This document shows, piece by piece, positions 23,431 through 38,000 of a stretch of DNA of 64,000 nt. The stretch is from positions 9,913,001 through 9,977,000 of the forward strand of contig NC_133943.1 in assembly GCF_031877795.1 (NCBI RefSeq). Reading direction: 5' to 3'. Position 1 is the first letter of the stretch. The number at the start of each line of letters is the position of its first letter. A program made the translations under genes and the position numbers. A model generated the notes under the pieces. The model was not told where the DNA came from and did no database searches. It was given only the letters and a program-made list of their open reading frames with translations. Origin of the DNA: Strix aluco. Taxonomy: Eukaryota; Chordata; Aves; Strigiformes; Strigidae.

Positions 23431-25139
23431 ACCTGAAATCTATGGCTGATGCTTAGGTAAGCTCCATTGAGCCTCTTCCACCAGCCTTCTCATCGGAGAC
23501 TTTGACCCGCGAAGACCATGCATTATTCAGAGCAGTTGTCTGGCATTTCTGCTTCACTGACACACAACACAGCACCGATCATTTCACCTTTATAGCTCCC
23601 AGCAAAGCCTGTCAAACCTTGGCCTCCCTCACAACTACTTCTTTAACATCCTGAAAGGCTTCAGAGCTCCTCAAAACCTCACGCTGAGACCTGGTGACTT
23701 CTTGCTCTTCCAGCCCTAACAACACACACTTTGACTTCTAAGATTGACAATATCTCTACAAAGGAGATGTGAGAATTTGTTTGCCCCCCCTGCTCTTTAA
23801 TCGCTGTTCTTTCCCCCTGCAGATCTGTGAAGTCACCAGCCATGATGAAATCCTGCATTTCTCATGTCTGTAAATATTTTCTAAAATTTTATTTCCTTCT
23901 TAAGACTTTAAAAACTAGGCCAAAAAGAACAACTGGGATATTTAAGAATCAGGTTTGCCTTTGGCTTTTTTGATCAAGAATGCTTTTAATGGGCTCAGCT
24001 GTCAACATCAAGACTGACTTAATAATAAATGTCTGACATTTCAGTCATTATTCAGAGGTTTTTATTCTTCCCCTCCCTCCAGTGCCTGGCTGTTTACTTA
24101 AAGATTCACTCATGTTAGTGTTTCCATTGTGGGCCTAGGAGCTGAAACAGGAGCAAAGCTCCTCATAAACACCCAGCACTCTCTCCCAGTCAACAAGTCA
24201 CTCAGGAAGGCCAGACAGCAGCAAGTGCAGAGGAGGAGAGAATGCCCAGGGAGGGCAGTGCTATGGGAACCTGCTAATAAACCCAGCACAGTAGTCACAG
24301 CTCTCTAAAGCCTGGGCTGGCTGCCACACATGGATTAGTGCTATCGTGGTGCTCCACAGGAGGGAAAAGTGACAAGTTGGGCTTTGCTGGTGCAAGAGCC
24401 TTTGGCTTTCTTCACCTTTGTGGGCTCTTAACGGCACTGCATGGGCTGTTTACTTCTTTTTGGCCAAAGGAGTGAACCTGCTCTGCAGAAAGACTCAAGC
24501 TCAAAGAAGAAGAGTTGTCAAGCTTTTAGCAGAGTCTGCCCAGGCCAGCTTCCTCACAGGGACCTGCGCTTACTGCAGCACCACTCCAGAGTGAGAGGGG
24601 ACAAGCAGGAGGGGACACATGCAGCCCCAGCACCTCTGCACCACGAGTCATACCTGGGGGTGTCAAAACATATGAGAAGGGACAGCTGGTGCTAGGCCAC
24701 CGGTTTTCATAAAACACATAATAAATGTTCAGGTTTTTGAAACTTTCCTCTCTTACTAATAAGGTCCTGGCTCAATGCATTCTGTGTTTTGGGGATTTTT
24801 TCCTTCTTATGTTGTATATGGCAGCCTAATTACAGTCATTACACTGCTTCAAACTATTTAAAAGAAGTTGCTACATATAATTATGTGCATGTAAGTGAGA
24901 ATAATGCCATGTCTAATACTGCGGGACTCCATGTACACTAGATGAAGCAGTCCATGCTCTCCCAGCAGTTAGCTGAAAGGGTTAACACCACAGCTTGGAC
25001 CCAGACCAAAATGCATCTGCTTGGACCCAGGACCCAGCAGCATATTAGATCAGTTGTCCATCATCTTCATCCCATGATACATGTCGCCATGGGTATTGTT
25101 TGCTATATTTAGCAAAACTAGAACAAATTTTCCTGCAGT

Positions 25140-25350
25140 GTAATGCTAGCGGGTAATTGCCCACCCTACCGAAGCCACTGATTTCCAGCAAACTTGCAGC
25201 TTGCGCATTATCCATTCAAGAGACGGTGAAGAGCTAAATTCCTGGAAATGTTTATTATGATTGGCTCATCCTGCCGATCTCGCCGCAGCCTAACAGGCTC
25301 CCACCTTTTCTAATGACAACAAAATTAAATCGCATGTTGGTGTAGCTCCC
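25140..25350. promoter_or_regulatory. Possible conserved non-coding element
   Basis: A run of unique-looking sequence holds several factor-like cores (gggtaattgccc, a 'tgcgcattatccattc' stretch, 'tttattatgattgg' and 'ttctaatgacaac') and a few isolated CpGs in an otherwise CpG-poor area. It has no open frame of note. The regulatory role is inference. Confidence 0.15.
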
Positions 25351-27438
25351 ACCCGGCTCCTTCCCGGGGGAGCCCACATGGCTGGCAACATCAGACATTT
25401 GCAGAGACACATTTTCCCAGGTCAGACCGTCGCAGCTAGTTCACTGTAACTTCAGCTTGTTTATTTGACTGATCGAGATCTGAAAGCACCACATAAGGCC
25501 CTGGGTGTCCTTCAGTATTCACAGCACCACATCACACACACAAGGGAGATATGGGTCTCCGGGGGGGATGCACAGCCTGTTTAAGGGTAAGGATGGCTGC
25601 ATGCCCAGCTCCATCCATTTGCTTCTGTGACCAAGATCCTTCTTAATGCTAGAGGCTTAAGCGCCAAGCTCAGATCCTATTTTCATGGCCATGAGCACCG
25701 TACCATCATCTTCTCACTCTGCTTCTCCATCTATTCAAGAATCAGGCAGGGACTCGACTCGCTGCCTCCTCAGCCGGTTTGTTGCTGTATGCCCTGCTGA
25801 AAGTGTATGCTGTTTTGTTATGCAAAGGATAGTACAAAGAGTCCCTTCCGTGCAGCAGCAAGCAACACAAACATTTCCTAAATGAGACCAGCCAAACCCA
25901 GAGGCAGATACCAGTTCAATCTATAGGGAGATGCAAATTATTCTGCTGCATGCTTGACTGCCAGGAGTTCTGCAAATGCTTTAATGAAGTCTGGACTGCA
26001 CCAAGGCGAGGATGTCAGAAATTAATTCCTGATGATCTCCAGTACAGAAGCTCCTCTTCATTTGTCTTTCCAACCAAGTTGCTTGGGTTTGCTTCTTTTC
26101 TCTTTAGGAATTAAGTGAATAAGTAATTACATGCGCAGAAATAAAACTAGCAAAAAGAGTACAAGGAAAATGCCTCCAGCCAACTGATGGAAGTTGAGGC
26201 AAGCAATGGCTGTAAGAAGGCGGCTGCCTTGCACAGCCAGGACTCCCAGAGCAGAGTTGGGTCAATTAGAGCTCTACCAGCAGCAGACTGACTTAAAAAT
26301 ACATAAACCAGCTGGCCCTGAAACTTCTGTTTTCCTTGTCTACCCGTTGCTGACAAAGACCAGCCATTTTTACATAGCCTCAGGAAAGCTCATGCTCTGC
26401 AAATCATTAGTTTATGCAATTATGGTTTTCTCTGTTGAATGTCACATGTGCAAAGGTCATTGCTGAAGATAGGAAACGGGCTTTTGTTCCCAGAAGAAGC
26501 ACAAAGATGTGTAACATTTGACTGGAATAGGAGCTCTCCTTGTCCTTTCGCTGGCAGGACACGTGTCCTCTCACACACCACCAGCCTCTGGCTGTCTGCT
26601 TTGCTGTGGCCCCTCTCCCAGTGACCACATGTCCTCTCGCTGGGGTTCACACTGGGACTTCAAGTGAGAAACGTGATGCTGTCGATAAAACCTGCTTGCA
26701 CAATATATCTGCGTGCCTGGAAGGTGTGAACGGCATCTCGGCTCCAGCAGCCCAAGTGTTCAATAGCAGTCACTGAAAATGAGCAGGTCACCTGGAAGCT
26801 TGGGGATCTTGGTAGCCTAGGCTGGGACCAAAGGGTGAACGTACCTCCCTGATTCCTTACTGACACTTGGACCAGCTTTGGATTAAAATGATTGAAAAAT
26901 CAGGACAAAGGTCTTGCTCTGGAAGAACATCAAAATCAACCAAGCAGTCAATCAAAGATAAAAGCGTAACGACCAGTCCTTGGGATCATGTTTCTCTAGC
27001 TGGGCAGGTGACAACCTGGCTGGACTCCAGGCTCAGAGCACAGTGCCAAATCTTCCCCCCGTGCTGGGCACTGAACAGGGTGAAGCCCAAGCCCCACAGC
27101 CAAAGAATCACTGAGCAGATACAACTGCATTAAAAGCTTTGCCTGGTGCTATACTTGAAATCTGGTGCTGGCCCATTCCTTGGTGTCGTATCCCACTGGG
27201 GCCATACCCCTCTTTCCTTTTGTTTAGCACTGCCAATGCATCACAAACCAGGTAAAAGTCTTCCTGCACTGAGTGATTCAAACGAACTGTGCCTAATAGA
27301 CCATCTATCTCACTGCTATTTGTTTTGGCATCTTTGACTGTTTTAAATCCCACTTAAAGCTGTCTCATAACCAAGATTACACCAGTCACAACTGCCATAC
27401 AAACATCTCTGTTACTATCTGTACACTGGGAACATGGC

Positions 27439-27450
27439 TTTTTTTTTTTT
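27439..27450 (+). repeat. T12 homopolymer run
   Basis: A simple T run followed by ctccc. No retroposon body or target-site duplication is seen beside it on either strand. Confidence 0.7.
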
Positions 27451-28919
27451 CTCCCTTTTGCTAATACAACACTGGCAGTAAATCACACTGAGGTAGGAGG
27501 GTGGGGTGTGACGATAATTATGTTGTCCAAATCCAAGGTATGACACCAACATTGCCTGCTGGTACTAGACACTGTGGAAACCTGTGTAGGCTTGTAGCAC
27601 ACAGGCATACTGAGCAGGATCCACAGGTGCCCAGTTTAATAGCTACCGCTCAGCACTGCCATCCAATTCTCCTCCAAATAATCAGACAAGCTTGACTGGT
27701 GCCAGGCAAAACAGACATCTCCTCTAATACCAGACCCCCGCTGAGAGCAGCTCTGGAGGCGCCCAGCCTTCCTCCACAAGGACAGGATCCGAGCTATGAA
27801 GCAAAGTGTCCAAAAGGATTTTCACAAAATGACATTTAAACAATGGTTGAAAATTCATCCAGCCCACATCGCCTGGTTGCTGCCAGTCTCTGGCTGTTTC
27901 CAGTCTCCTGGATGCATGTACAAAGCTACCCCAAAAAGGGCAGGGAGGGTTTTTGTGATGCAAAATTTAGGGCCATGATTTATGTCAGTTCAGTTGACAT
28001 GTGTCAATGAAAGCATCTCCTTCCAAGCTTCCCTCTGCCTGCTTCACATATCCCTTCCCAGGAACTCCCCAGCTGCGCAGCTTTCCACAGGAAAGGCTGT
28101 TTTGTGAAACAGAATTTTTCTATAGAAATGCTTTGATTTCCTGAAATTTATTTTCTTTTCCAGAAATTTGTTTGTAAAAATGACTTTTCCCCCTCAGTTT
28201 TCTATTTCAAAATTATTCTGCCATATATTTAATCAATCCTATAAATGAAAAGATTTAGATTAGAAGATTTAAAACTCAAAAAAAAGAACAAAACATCCCA
28301 GATTTCTTTAAAGTGAGTAGTTCCTTTGACTCAATCAAGGGTGTCCAGGATTTCCTTTCTGAGGAATTGCTAGAAACTTCTATTCCTGTCATTTCACACC
28401 AGACACACTTTGACATCCCAGACCTCCTACCAGGTGCTCCAGTTCCTCCACTGCTCTGCCCCAATACAGTCCTCATGATCACTCTGCTTCTAAATGTTTC
28501 AGGACAATCCCCAAAGCATTTGCTCTGCACACACGAGGCAGCTCTTTGAGCACCCTGACTGTCTGTGCATAGCATTTCATGCTTCATGAGCCTGCACTGA
28601 AGAAGGGGGAAAAATAGGATAATCCTAAAACCAGTTCTCACAGCCCTTACTTGTGTGCATTGCTCCAGATTTGTGCGGTTTGGCCTTGTTTGCATCTCAA
28701 GAGCCTTCAAGCAAACATTAGCTGAGAGGAAAAACAGATGGTGCAATTAAACACCGAAATTCTCCACCACAGGATGCCCCGCCAAATCTCTCAAACCTTC
28801 CCAGGATGGCTGAACAGGGAAGGCTGGAGCAAGCAGGCTCCTTGCTATCTCAATGCTGTGCAAGGAATCAGGTGAAGGACCACTTCTAAAGCCACTAACA
28901 GTTTCCTTAAGGCAGAAGA

Positions 28920-28985
28920 TCTTAGAGTCCTAGAAAATCAAGGCAGAAGGGCCCAAAATTCCCATACAGAACCTCACAGGGTTTT
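28920..28985. repeat. Possible CR1 end fragment
   Basis: 'cttagagtcctagaaaatca' followed by 'aggcagaagggcccaaaatt' loosely resembles the antisense start of CR1 copies (tcatagaatcatagaatggt, then tggaagggacct). The similarity is weak and could be chance. Confidence 0.25.
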
Positions 28986-30870
28986 AAAGTGGCAATCACA
29001 GGCCAGCACCTTCCTCTGTGCAGTGGAGGCAAAAAGCTGAAGCAGCTCCGGAGGCAAGAGGATGGAGGCTTTGAAAGGGAAGCATGGGCTCAGATGCTGC
29101 AGCACCTTGTGTGCAGGGATGACGCTGGAGAGCATCCCATCTCTGTGCACTGGCTAGCGAATGCCCAGGGGTGCCTGCAGAAGGCTGCCAGCAGCCATCA
29201 CATAGACACCCCTGCCTCCATGCTGGCATCCTCCTGCATGACGGAGCCCAGGGGACCATTTAAGTGCTGCAGAAAGGCCTGGGGAAGCAGGAGGTGCACC
29301 CAGGGCTGCACCTGGAGGGGAGCAGAGGCTGTTATCAAGGGGCAGAGAAGTATCATCCCTAAGAGCTCACCCTGGCCTGCAGGGCTGGCCAGCCAGGAGG
29401 GCCTTGTCGGTGGGATTGTCTGCCTGCACTGCCAGGATGTGTCCTGTGGCACTCATTCAGGAGTCACATTAAACTGTTCTGCTTTTTCCCCAAAGTGCTC
29501 CACAGAAGCTCCCAAATGTGATTTTTTTTAATATTAGCAACATTCAAGAGCCAGATATATTCACCTCCCAGCTTGTGTTACCAGCATCTGGCCTACAGCA
29601 TACAACACACTGGTTTCCCAGGAGCATGTGAACCTGGCTCAAAAACCCCCAAAACAACTAAGTAAGGTCTTGATAGCTTTGCCTTTCCTGACAGAACAAG
29701 TCCAGACCTCAGGAGCCAGCATGTGGCCTACAGCACACCCAGGGCTCGCTCTTCCCTTTAAAAAGCTTAATCCTTTCTGTGTCTCAGCTTGCTCGTTTTG
29801 TTTTGTGGAGGTTTTTTTTCCACCCAAAGTCAGTACAGCAATTCTATCAATCGCACTCCTAACAGTTCGTTTGGTGTGAAATACAGAAGGAAGCATTCAT
29901 TTTTCCACACTAGTACAGCACAAGCCACCTTCTCAGTTTCACAGAAGACACAGCATGAGGTCAGGGCATTGTAGACCCTCCACGCTCCTGGGGACAAGGA
30001 CCAAATGTTGCAAAGCCCCCCTGTCTGCCAAATCCAGGTAGAGACTGCCAGAAGAAAGCTGTCTAAACATCATAGCCAGAATCCATATACTCATTTCTCC
30101 ATCCCAGGCAGAGTTTGGGATGTAGAGGATTAACAGTAAACTCTGCACCATTTCGAGTGGCCATTGGAAACGCAACCCCTCTGCACAGGATGGTGGCAGC
30201 TCAGCTCCCAGGAAGCAAGGGAAGCCCCTACCAATTTTCTGAGTAGAGCCCTTCTCCTCCAGGTACTGACATAGAGTGTTTGGTGAGTTCCACATGATCT
30301 TGGCACTGCCAGAAAATGCTGCTGTCCAAGACCAGTTGTGAGGGGATGTCAAGAATAACAAGCACTTATCTCCATTGCATTCAGCAGTGCCATCACTAGC
30401 ACACAACACACCACTAGTCTGGTCATATTTTAAGGAGTGTTTTTCCCAAAGAGTCCCAAAGGAGGAATTCAGCTTTTCTCTAGAAAGTGAAGTATCCCCA
30501 GTGCTCCCAGACCTGCTGTTGCAGAAGGAAGTTTACCAAATCTCTGCCCAAAAGCACTGTCCTCCTGGACAGACAGCCATCCTTCTCTTTGCAAACCTCC
30601 CTTGGACCTTCAGAAACACACACACCATTTGAAATGACTCACACCCCAGGGAAATATTGAAACTGAAATAACACCATGTTCTCACAGCCAGTTCACAGGG
30701 ACCGGAGCACCAATCCTGCACCAAAGCATCGCTGCCTGCCACCCACCCTGCTCCATACACACAAATAGCTGGGCTACCTCAGCCCCAGGGCCGTTCAGCC
30801 TCCAGCACAGACCAGTAACATCACTTCGGTAAAGAGACTGAAAACAGGTTCCCTAGACCACCTTCCTCAC

Positions 30871-30912
30871 CTCTAATATCCAGCAGTGCATCTCTAATAT
30901 CCAGCACTGCAG
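30871..30912 (+). repeat. Two-copy 21-bp tandem duplication
   Basis: The unit beginning ctctaatatccagca occurs at 30,871-30,891 and again at 30,892-30,912 with two differences. It is a recent local duplication and may be length-variable between individuals. Confidence 0.85.
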
Positions 30913-32027
30913 CTCAACCAGCAAAAAGAAGCAGCTCACCAACCTCACACCTACATCTTGCTGCAGTTTCTTACCCCTCTCCTCTACTTCCCCTACCCTT
31001 AGCACACATCTAAAAGCACTGCAGCAAACAGCGTGGCCCATGCACAAGAGCTCGTTTTTTATGTGCAATGCACTGGCTCCCTCCCCCAGACATTATCTAT
31101 AGGGAGATCACACCCCTCACCTCAAGACACACACAGAACAAATCCTTGCTTTGCAGTGACTGTCCAGGGCTGAGGAAGGGACAGTTTTTACTACTCTTCC
31201 CAACTGTAGATGTTTGTTTTATTTCTAGAAGAGGTTTAATGAGGACATCTCTCAAAAAGCTCACTCTCCCACAAGAATCCAGCCTGCTCCTTGCTTTCAT
31301 CTCTGTAAGAAGGAAACAAGATCTGCTAACACAATCACTGTGCTCACTTGCTTTTAAGTCCACAGAATCAGGGGACATATGCCTGTGTACAACGCCAGCA
31401 CTATGCAAGAGCCATTTCCAAGTCATCTGCTTGGGTGCTTTATTCCAAAGTATGTTTGGTTTGATTTTTTTTTGTGGGGGCTTAGAGTAAAGATGCTTTC
31501 AAAATATGTCCATGAATCCCTGTGGAGGAAGGTTGCACAGCAGGTTGTTCAAATGCGTTATAGGAACTGTAATCGAAGGTGTAGGAGAAAAGAGCCAGAA
31601 TTAGGATCCTCAAGCCAAGAAACGGCAGAACCCCGGCAGCATTGCTGCCTCAGTCTTTGCAAAGGCTTTACAACCCACCTCGCTCTATGATGCGGTGAAC
31701 AGTTTTCCATGACGCTGCTGTAGGAGCCTGTGTAATTCTGCAGTTCAGGCCAGCTCACATACGGAAGAAACCTGGTGTCTGTAAACAGAAGATCAGGATG
31801 AGAAATGCAGCACACGATGCTCTGAAACAAGGGCTGGAGCATCATGACACGTTTCTAGTGACATGACCCCCAGACCTGGACTGGGGGGACCCCTGAAGTC
31901 CTGTGCCCAGGCCCCACAGTGGCAGAGAGCTGATGAATAGATGTTGAACAGTGATTGGCCCTGAGCACCTGCTCTGCACAGCACCAGGCACCCCCCCTGC
32001 CTTCACAGTCAGGATCCTTGGCCAATT

Positions 32028-32042
32028 AAAAAAAAAAAAAAA
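32028..32042 (+). repeat. A15 homopolymer run
   Basis: A 15-base A run follows ccaatt. No processed pseudogene or retroposon body is recognisable upstream of it, so it is listed as a simple repeat only. Confidence 0.75.
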
Positions 32043-35000
32043 GGAGCTTCAAAATCTCACGTGACAAAAGACAGCTAAAATCTTGACATGCAAGTGTCTC
32101 CTGCTGCAACAAGTACTCAAAGTTAAAAAAAAGGGGAAAAAAAACAACACAAAGCAAACTACAACAAAGCTTCCTTTTTTTAATATGATCTCCTTCTTCA
32201 AACCCTTATATCGCAGTTTCTTTTGCCCATGTATTTGAGGAGACAACTTGCTGATTCTCTCACAGCCAGGGAAGGTCCCAGCAGCAAGGCTAAGTAGCTC
32301 TTCAAAGCTACATTTTCATTCTACCTTTGGTCTATTAAACTCCCAAATTAGGCTTATTCCCAGCAACACACTAACAAGACAAATACATCATCTGCACTCC
32401 AACTCAGTCCAGGCAGAAGCAGACGGCTGCCCTGAGAAATCCCTGCCAGACCCACGGCAAAAAAGCAAAGACAAAAATGTGATTTTGCAGCTGGGACTCT
32501 TGACTGTCTCCCAAAGTAGCATTAATCCACCTCACCTTCCTAAACTCTACCAGGAAATAGCTGCAAGGAAGGGGTGGAGTAGGAAAGAACCACTTATGAA
32601 GCATCAGCTGCAGTCTAATTGGAGCTATTAGCAAGCTCTTAGTGGTGTTTATTAGCCTTTACCCAACATTGCTGAATGAAGCAATCCTGACATCAGCCTT
32701 CTGGCTTAGAAAGCTGTGTTTCAACCTCTGCTCGAGGAAGAGAAGTGTTTAGAAAGGTCAAGCTTGTTATAATCACAGCTGTAGCTCTCCTAGCCAGCCC
32801 TAAGCTTGTTTTGAGCTCGTAGAAACTGAAGTCCCAGATAAGGGGACCCACTCTGTGTATGGGAGGAATAAGGAGATCTTCTACTCAGAGGAGGTCCATC
32901 ATGATATCTCTCTGAACTGGAGGCCTCCTGCTCTGAGTTATGGCTATTGAATCATGTTGAGTTGATGGCATCATGCTGCCTTAGCTCTTCTGAGAGCTGG
33001 GGATTGCCAACTGCCTGCCCAGTGTTTGGGGCAAGATGCACTCAGAAGACAAGGCAGCAAGCCCTGAGCCCAGCACAGGACAAGCTAGCCATGAGTCAGG
33101 CAGGATTAAAATAAGATTTACAACTTCTGATGTGCAAAACATTCATCACCGGCTGCTGTTGGATGTCTTCAGCCTGCGAACAGTTTGTCTAACATGAGGT
33201 GTTTCTTAAACATGTCATGCCTTTCAAAGGACATGCAGCCAAAAGCTGCATGTCTCAAGCAGGACTAATCTCCCAGGAGTCACTTATAGTAACATATTTC
33301 AAGGGCGTTTATCATATAAAAGGGACATTTAAAAATATAAAAATGTATGTTATAAATCACAGCCTCTGCTGGGAAGGAGCAGGAGGAAAAAACCTATATG
33401 ATTTAACAAACTTTTAGAAATAACTCAATGTGGAGAAAATTTACATGGAGGGATCTTAGCTATGGGTTTGCCATAGCTAGTAATGGTTAGTACAGCGAGG
33501 CCAAAAAACACACAATCAGGCTGCCACAGTAAGTGAAAGCATTTGGCAAAGTCAGAACATATTTAACCAAAGGAAACACTGAACTCCTATATATCTTTCT
33601 CAAGCACATACATAGCCAGGTAAGATCTTTCATATCTCTGTGACGGACAATCTGCCTTGATTTTGTGGTCTAGCTAGCACAGTTCACAATCTGTACTACA
33701 ATTTCCTTTTCAGATAAGCAAAAGTAGGTCTCTGCCATCTCAACGGATGGGTCTGCCTGAGGTGTCGCAGATGGAGGAAAACCAACAGGAAGCCTTGACT
33801 CTTAGGACTGAGTGCCGGACCAGTACCTGAAAAACTGAGCAGTCCTCTGAGCTCTGACTCATTTCCAGTGTGTGAAACGATTAATCGTCTGCTGCGGTCA
33901 CAAGGTTTTGAAAAACAAAGATGTATCTTTCAAAGTTTGTGGTTACAGACAATTGCAATCTGCTTCTGCAATTACTTTGCGGGACGGTGTTGGTGGAAGC
34001 TACCTCAGGCACTCTGCAGGCTGTCGGCCGAGTCATGCCTTAGCCACCCAAATCAACAATGCTGCAATGCTGGCAGCACAATTTCCCCTCTTGACCAGCA
34101 AACACTGTACACCGTGAAGGTGTAGCTGCAACCACAGCCACCTACAATCATCAGCAGCAGCTCTTTTGGAAGACAAAATGTGGTGAAAAGAAACTTTAAT
34201 TTCAACTTGTTACAGCTCAGACTCATGGCTTCTAAAAACCAGTCACGTTCAGCAGAGAAAGCCTGTGTCCAAGCTTTGCTCTCACAAGCATTTCCTTGCC
34301 TCCCAGGTGGTGCTATACATCAGGCCATGGTGCTGGAAGGTGTGTCCAGCTTGGTGGCCTGTGCTCACCAAGCAGCCCTGCCAAGTCAGCCTCAAACTCG
34401 TGGGAGGGAGAAGCTGCTACCACGGTCCTGACCCGTGGCCCTTCTGCTGATCCATCCCGAGCATCTTGGAGGGGGAATGCCACGTTCCCCTCTCTGGAAC
34501 TGACCACCACAGAGATGCTGGGGAGGGTGAGCCACCAGGAAGGAAAGCAAATTATCCACGAGGAAATCTTGCCCCACCACCACCTTGGGTACTACCACAG
34601 AGGTCTCAGACCACATAATCCCATCCAGCCCGAGGTACACCAGCTGCTATCACTGCAGCCCTGTGTGAACCACCCTGCCCTGCAAGGAAACACTGCTTGG
34701 TCTCAGGGATGCCTGCAGGTGATGATGTGAAATGTGAATAAGGAAAGCAGTTTGTGCAGAAAAGTAATGATCCCTTTGGGATCTTCCCAGTTTATATGCA
34801 ATTACACCAAGCAGCTAAAAAGGAGGAGTGCTCAGCAGAGAAGGGAGGTGGATAGTCTGCTGGTGTAAAGCCCTGCAGCTCCCAGAAGCAGTAAGCGATG
34901 TAAAGCAGAGCTGACATTTGAGGATGCATATGATCTAGTTTACGTATGTCAGGACATCTGCTACTACAACCTCATACAGCTAAAACTACCTCTGTCTTCA

Positions 35001-38000
35001 CCTGCAGCTGCTGATGAGTGTAGTGTAGAGTAACTCACTGAGCTGAGCCTCACGCAGGGGATTCCGCTCCTTCATGCCAGTTTATAGCCAATTCAGGATT
35101 TCAGCAACTATTATTTATCACCAGGGCTCCCTGCTAACTGTTACCACACTGGTGAGGAGTTATTCAAAATGTTTCCAAATTAGCAACTCTGCATTCATTT
35201 CTTTTATGTTCATTTCAGCTTACGAGGAATGTCAGCAAATCACAGGATCCCACTCAGGGTAAATTACCTGGGGATTTTACGCATGATCATTCTGCTGAGC
35301 TGCAAAGGCAGCGTGGCATGCTGTTCACAGTGCCTAAGGCACCAGGGAGAAGGAGCCCAACTGCTTCCAAAGGATGATCAGGTTGGAAAGGTGCTTAAAA
35401 CATCTTGCAAGTATGGATAAGGCTTCCCCATGCAGACTAGAGCATGCCCAGGCCATGCACTCATCTCCCAATTCCTGCAAGGTAATTTCCCTCTCCCCAA
35501 ATTTATCATTACTGAATGAGAGATGAAACAAGAGCCTGCTCTCTTTCTGCCTGATTTTATTCTCTGAGACAAGAGCTTTTCTCCCTGGCAGAAAGCAAAC
35601 TAGGGTTTGTTTTGTTTAGAAGCGAAGAAATAGCAGGTCTTGACTCCATGGATTTCTGGCAACAATTATGCCTTGGAAAAACAGTTGTGTTGGCAGCAAA
35701 GTGAAAAGACTCCTGTCTGTTGGATCAGCCTTTGGCCTCTCTGGATGTTTCTCCTGATCCCAGGCAGATGGAGCACATCTCCTACCCTGCAGTATTCCAA
35801 CAATTTCTGCTATAGGATCCCTGACGCCCTGCGTCAGACCGGTCTCAGCAACAGCACAAGGGTCAAAGCCACCGGTTCCCACGAGAGGCCTGGGAACAGG
35901 AGTTTATGTGCAGGCAGCAGAATCAAAGATACCAAGGGATGTCACTTCTCTTCGCAGAGGTGGAGGAACAGGAGGGCCAGGGGGATGATGCTGAGGACTG
36001 GCTGCTCCATCACATCAGAATGACACCAGTCACAGGTCTCTCAGGGTGTAGGGGTGGTCCCGTGCAACAATGTGGGGGTTTTTTTAAGCTCAGCTTTGAA
36101 GGACAAGGGCTGCCTGGTGAGGTGAGAGACAATGCCGACTTAAAGCAGAAAGACCAGAACTAGAAGTTTGCTCTGGGTGACATAGGCCAAAATGAAACTC
36201 TCCTTAGCCATGCCTGAAGCTGTAGAAGAGCCACAGGACATGGGAGAGAAGAAGCAGCTGTTTGCTTTTCTTGAAAACTCTTCTGGCTGGACTCTGGTTT
36301 ATCCCACACAGATCCCTCCGTTGCAGTAAGGATGGGTTTAGCCTTCAGTACAGGAATGACAAGTGTCTTGCCTGTCATGAGCAGCCAGCCAGGAGCTAGC
36401 AAGTGGCTGAGCTGAGCCTGCACAGCAGGGCACAGGCAACTGCCCTGTAACAGCTTCCAGGGCAGCCAAAGCAGAGCCAGTAGCGGCACAGCTGGTGGGA
36501 TGGCTCTGGCTGTAGGGCAGCAGGACAGTGAGCTGGAGGAGCTCTGCAGCCCTGGTCCTTCCCAGGGTGCCAAGGCCAGGAGAGACACTAACAATGGGGG
36601 TAGGACATAGCTCCAAATCCCAGGGCTGGCCTTTCCAAAACTGTGATGGCGTTTGGACAAAAGCTTTGGCCTTTCTTTCTTTCTTTTTTGTTTCGGCATG
36701 TGGCCAAATAAAACAGTGCTGTCTAGCTGCCTTTAGCCTTGTGCTACCACTCCCTCCCTAGCTAATCTGTTATCCACAAGCCCCGAATCCTCTACAACTC
36801 TCATGCTCTATTTCTGCCCTACAAGATGGCCACAGCTGATTTTCACATTAAATTTCCTAACCTGGAAAAAAGCAGCACGAGGAAGGGCAGGTGATATTTC
36901 TTTCCATTTCCCCCTTCAATGTAAAAGCAGGGCAAAGCTTGCGGAGGGACCAGAGCAGAACGGCTGCCAAGCTGCGGCTCTGAACATCGCTCAGTACATG
37001 GTGGTGCCCCAGAAATAGAAGAGCGCTAGATAAAAATAAACCGCTGGGACCATTTCTCATCTTGATCCTTGGGAGCAAGGAAGTTCCTTCCTCGTGGTCC
37101 TGCTTCCACCCCTGTGCTTGCTGCTGGCCCCCCCAGCCCCAGCCCACCGCCATGCTGCTGGCTGCCTTCCTGACGGACTCTGCTATGTGTGTGTCCCTAA
37201 GTATAAAACCAGCTGGGCGGTGAGTCTGGGGACTTGTACACAGAGATGGCTGGAGTGTCCTGTAGTGGTTTTGCAACTTTGATCTCTGGAACATGTATTT
37301 CAAGCCCAGAAAGGGCTTTTGTGCTGGCCAAGGAAATAACTACATAAAAGGACAGAGAGAGCTGATAAGGAATGGGGTGAAAGGATTGTGCTGCAAAGGA
37401 AAAAGGCAGCCTACCCCTATGTCTTGAAATGCCCAGGACATAAAGTGAGAACTGGCAAAGGTCAGGCTGAATTGGCTCTTGCAGAGGATGGCAAGAAAAA
37501 TAGCAAGAGAAGTTTTAGCTGTATACATCAGAGGAAAAGAAGAAGAAATTGAGCTGTTTTACAGAGGATGGGGTTTAGATTAAAGTTAGTCCAAGTGTGA
37601 TACAAAACTAATGCATCTTCTTTCTAACACCCTGTCAGTGTGCAGAGGGCATGAGGATGATAGGAATGAGGAGATGCACGTGGAAATGTCACATCCTTCC
37701 AGATCAAGAGTCAGAGGGCAGCTAGCTCACATCATGGGCACGACTGGTTCCTATGCCCCAGAACCAAACACCTGACACTGAAACCTGCCCATGGAAACGG
37801 GAAAGGAGAACAGAAAACACAGCACCTGGACTTAAGAAAGGAAAAAATGCCATTCCACCAACTACAGACCATTCAGGTGTCACATGCCACATGCCAGGCA
37901 TAGACCAAAGTCCAAGGGAAGGGAGAGTTGGAGGTCAGAGCCTATCAGCCTGTTTTCCACTCTCCCAAGAGTGCCAGACAGCCTGATACTGCTCGCAGAT

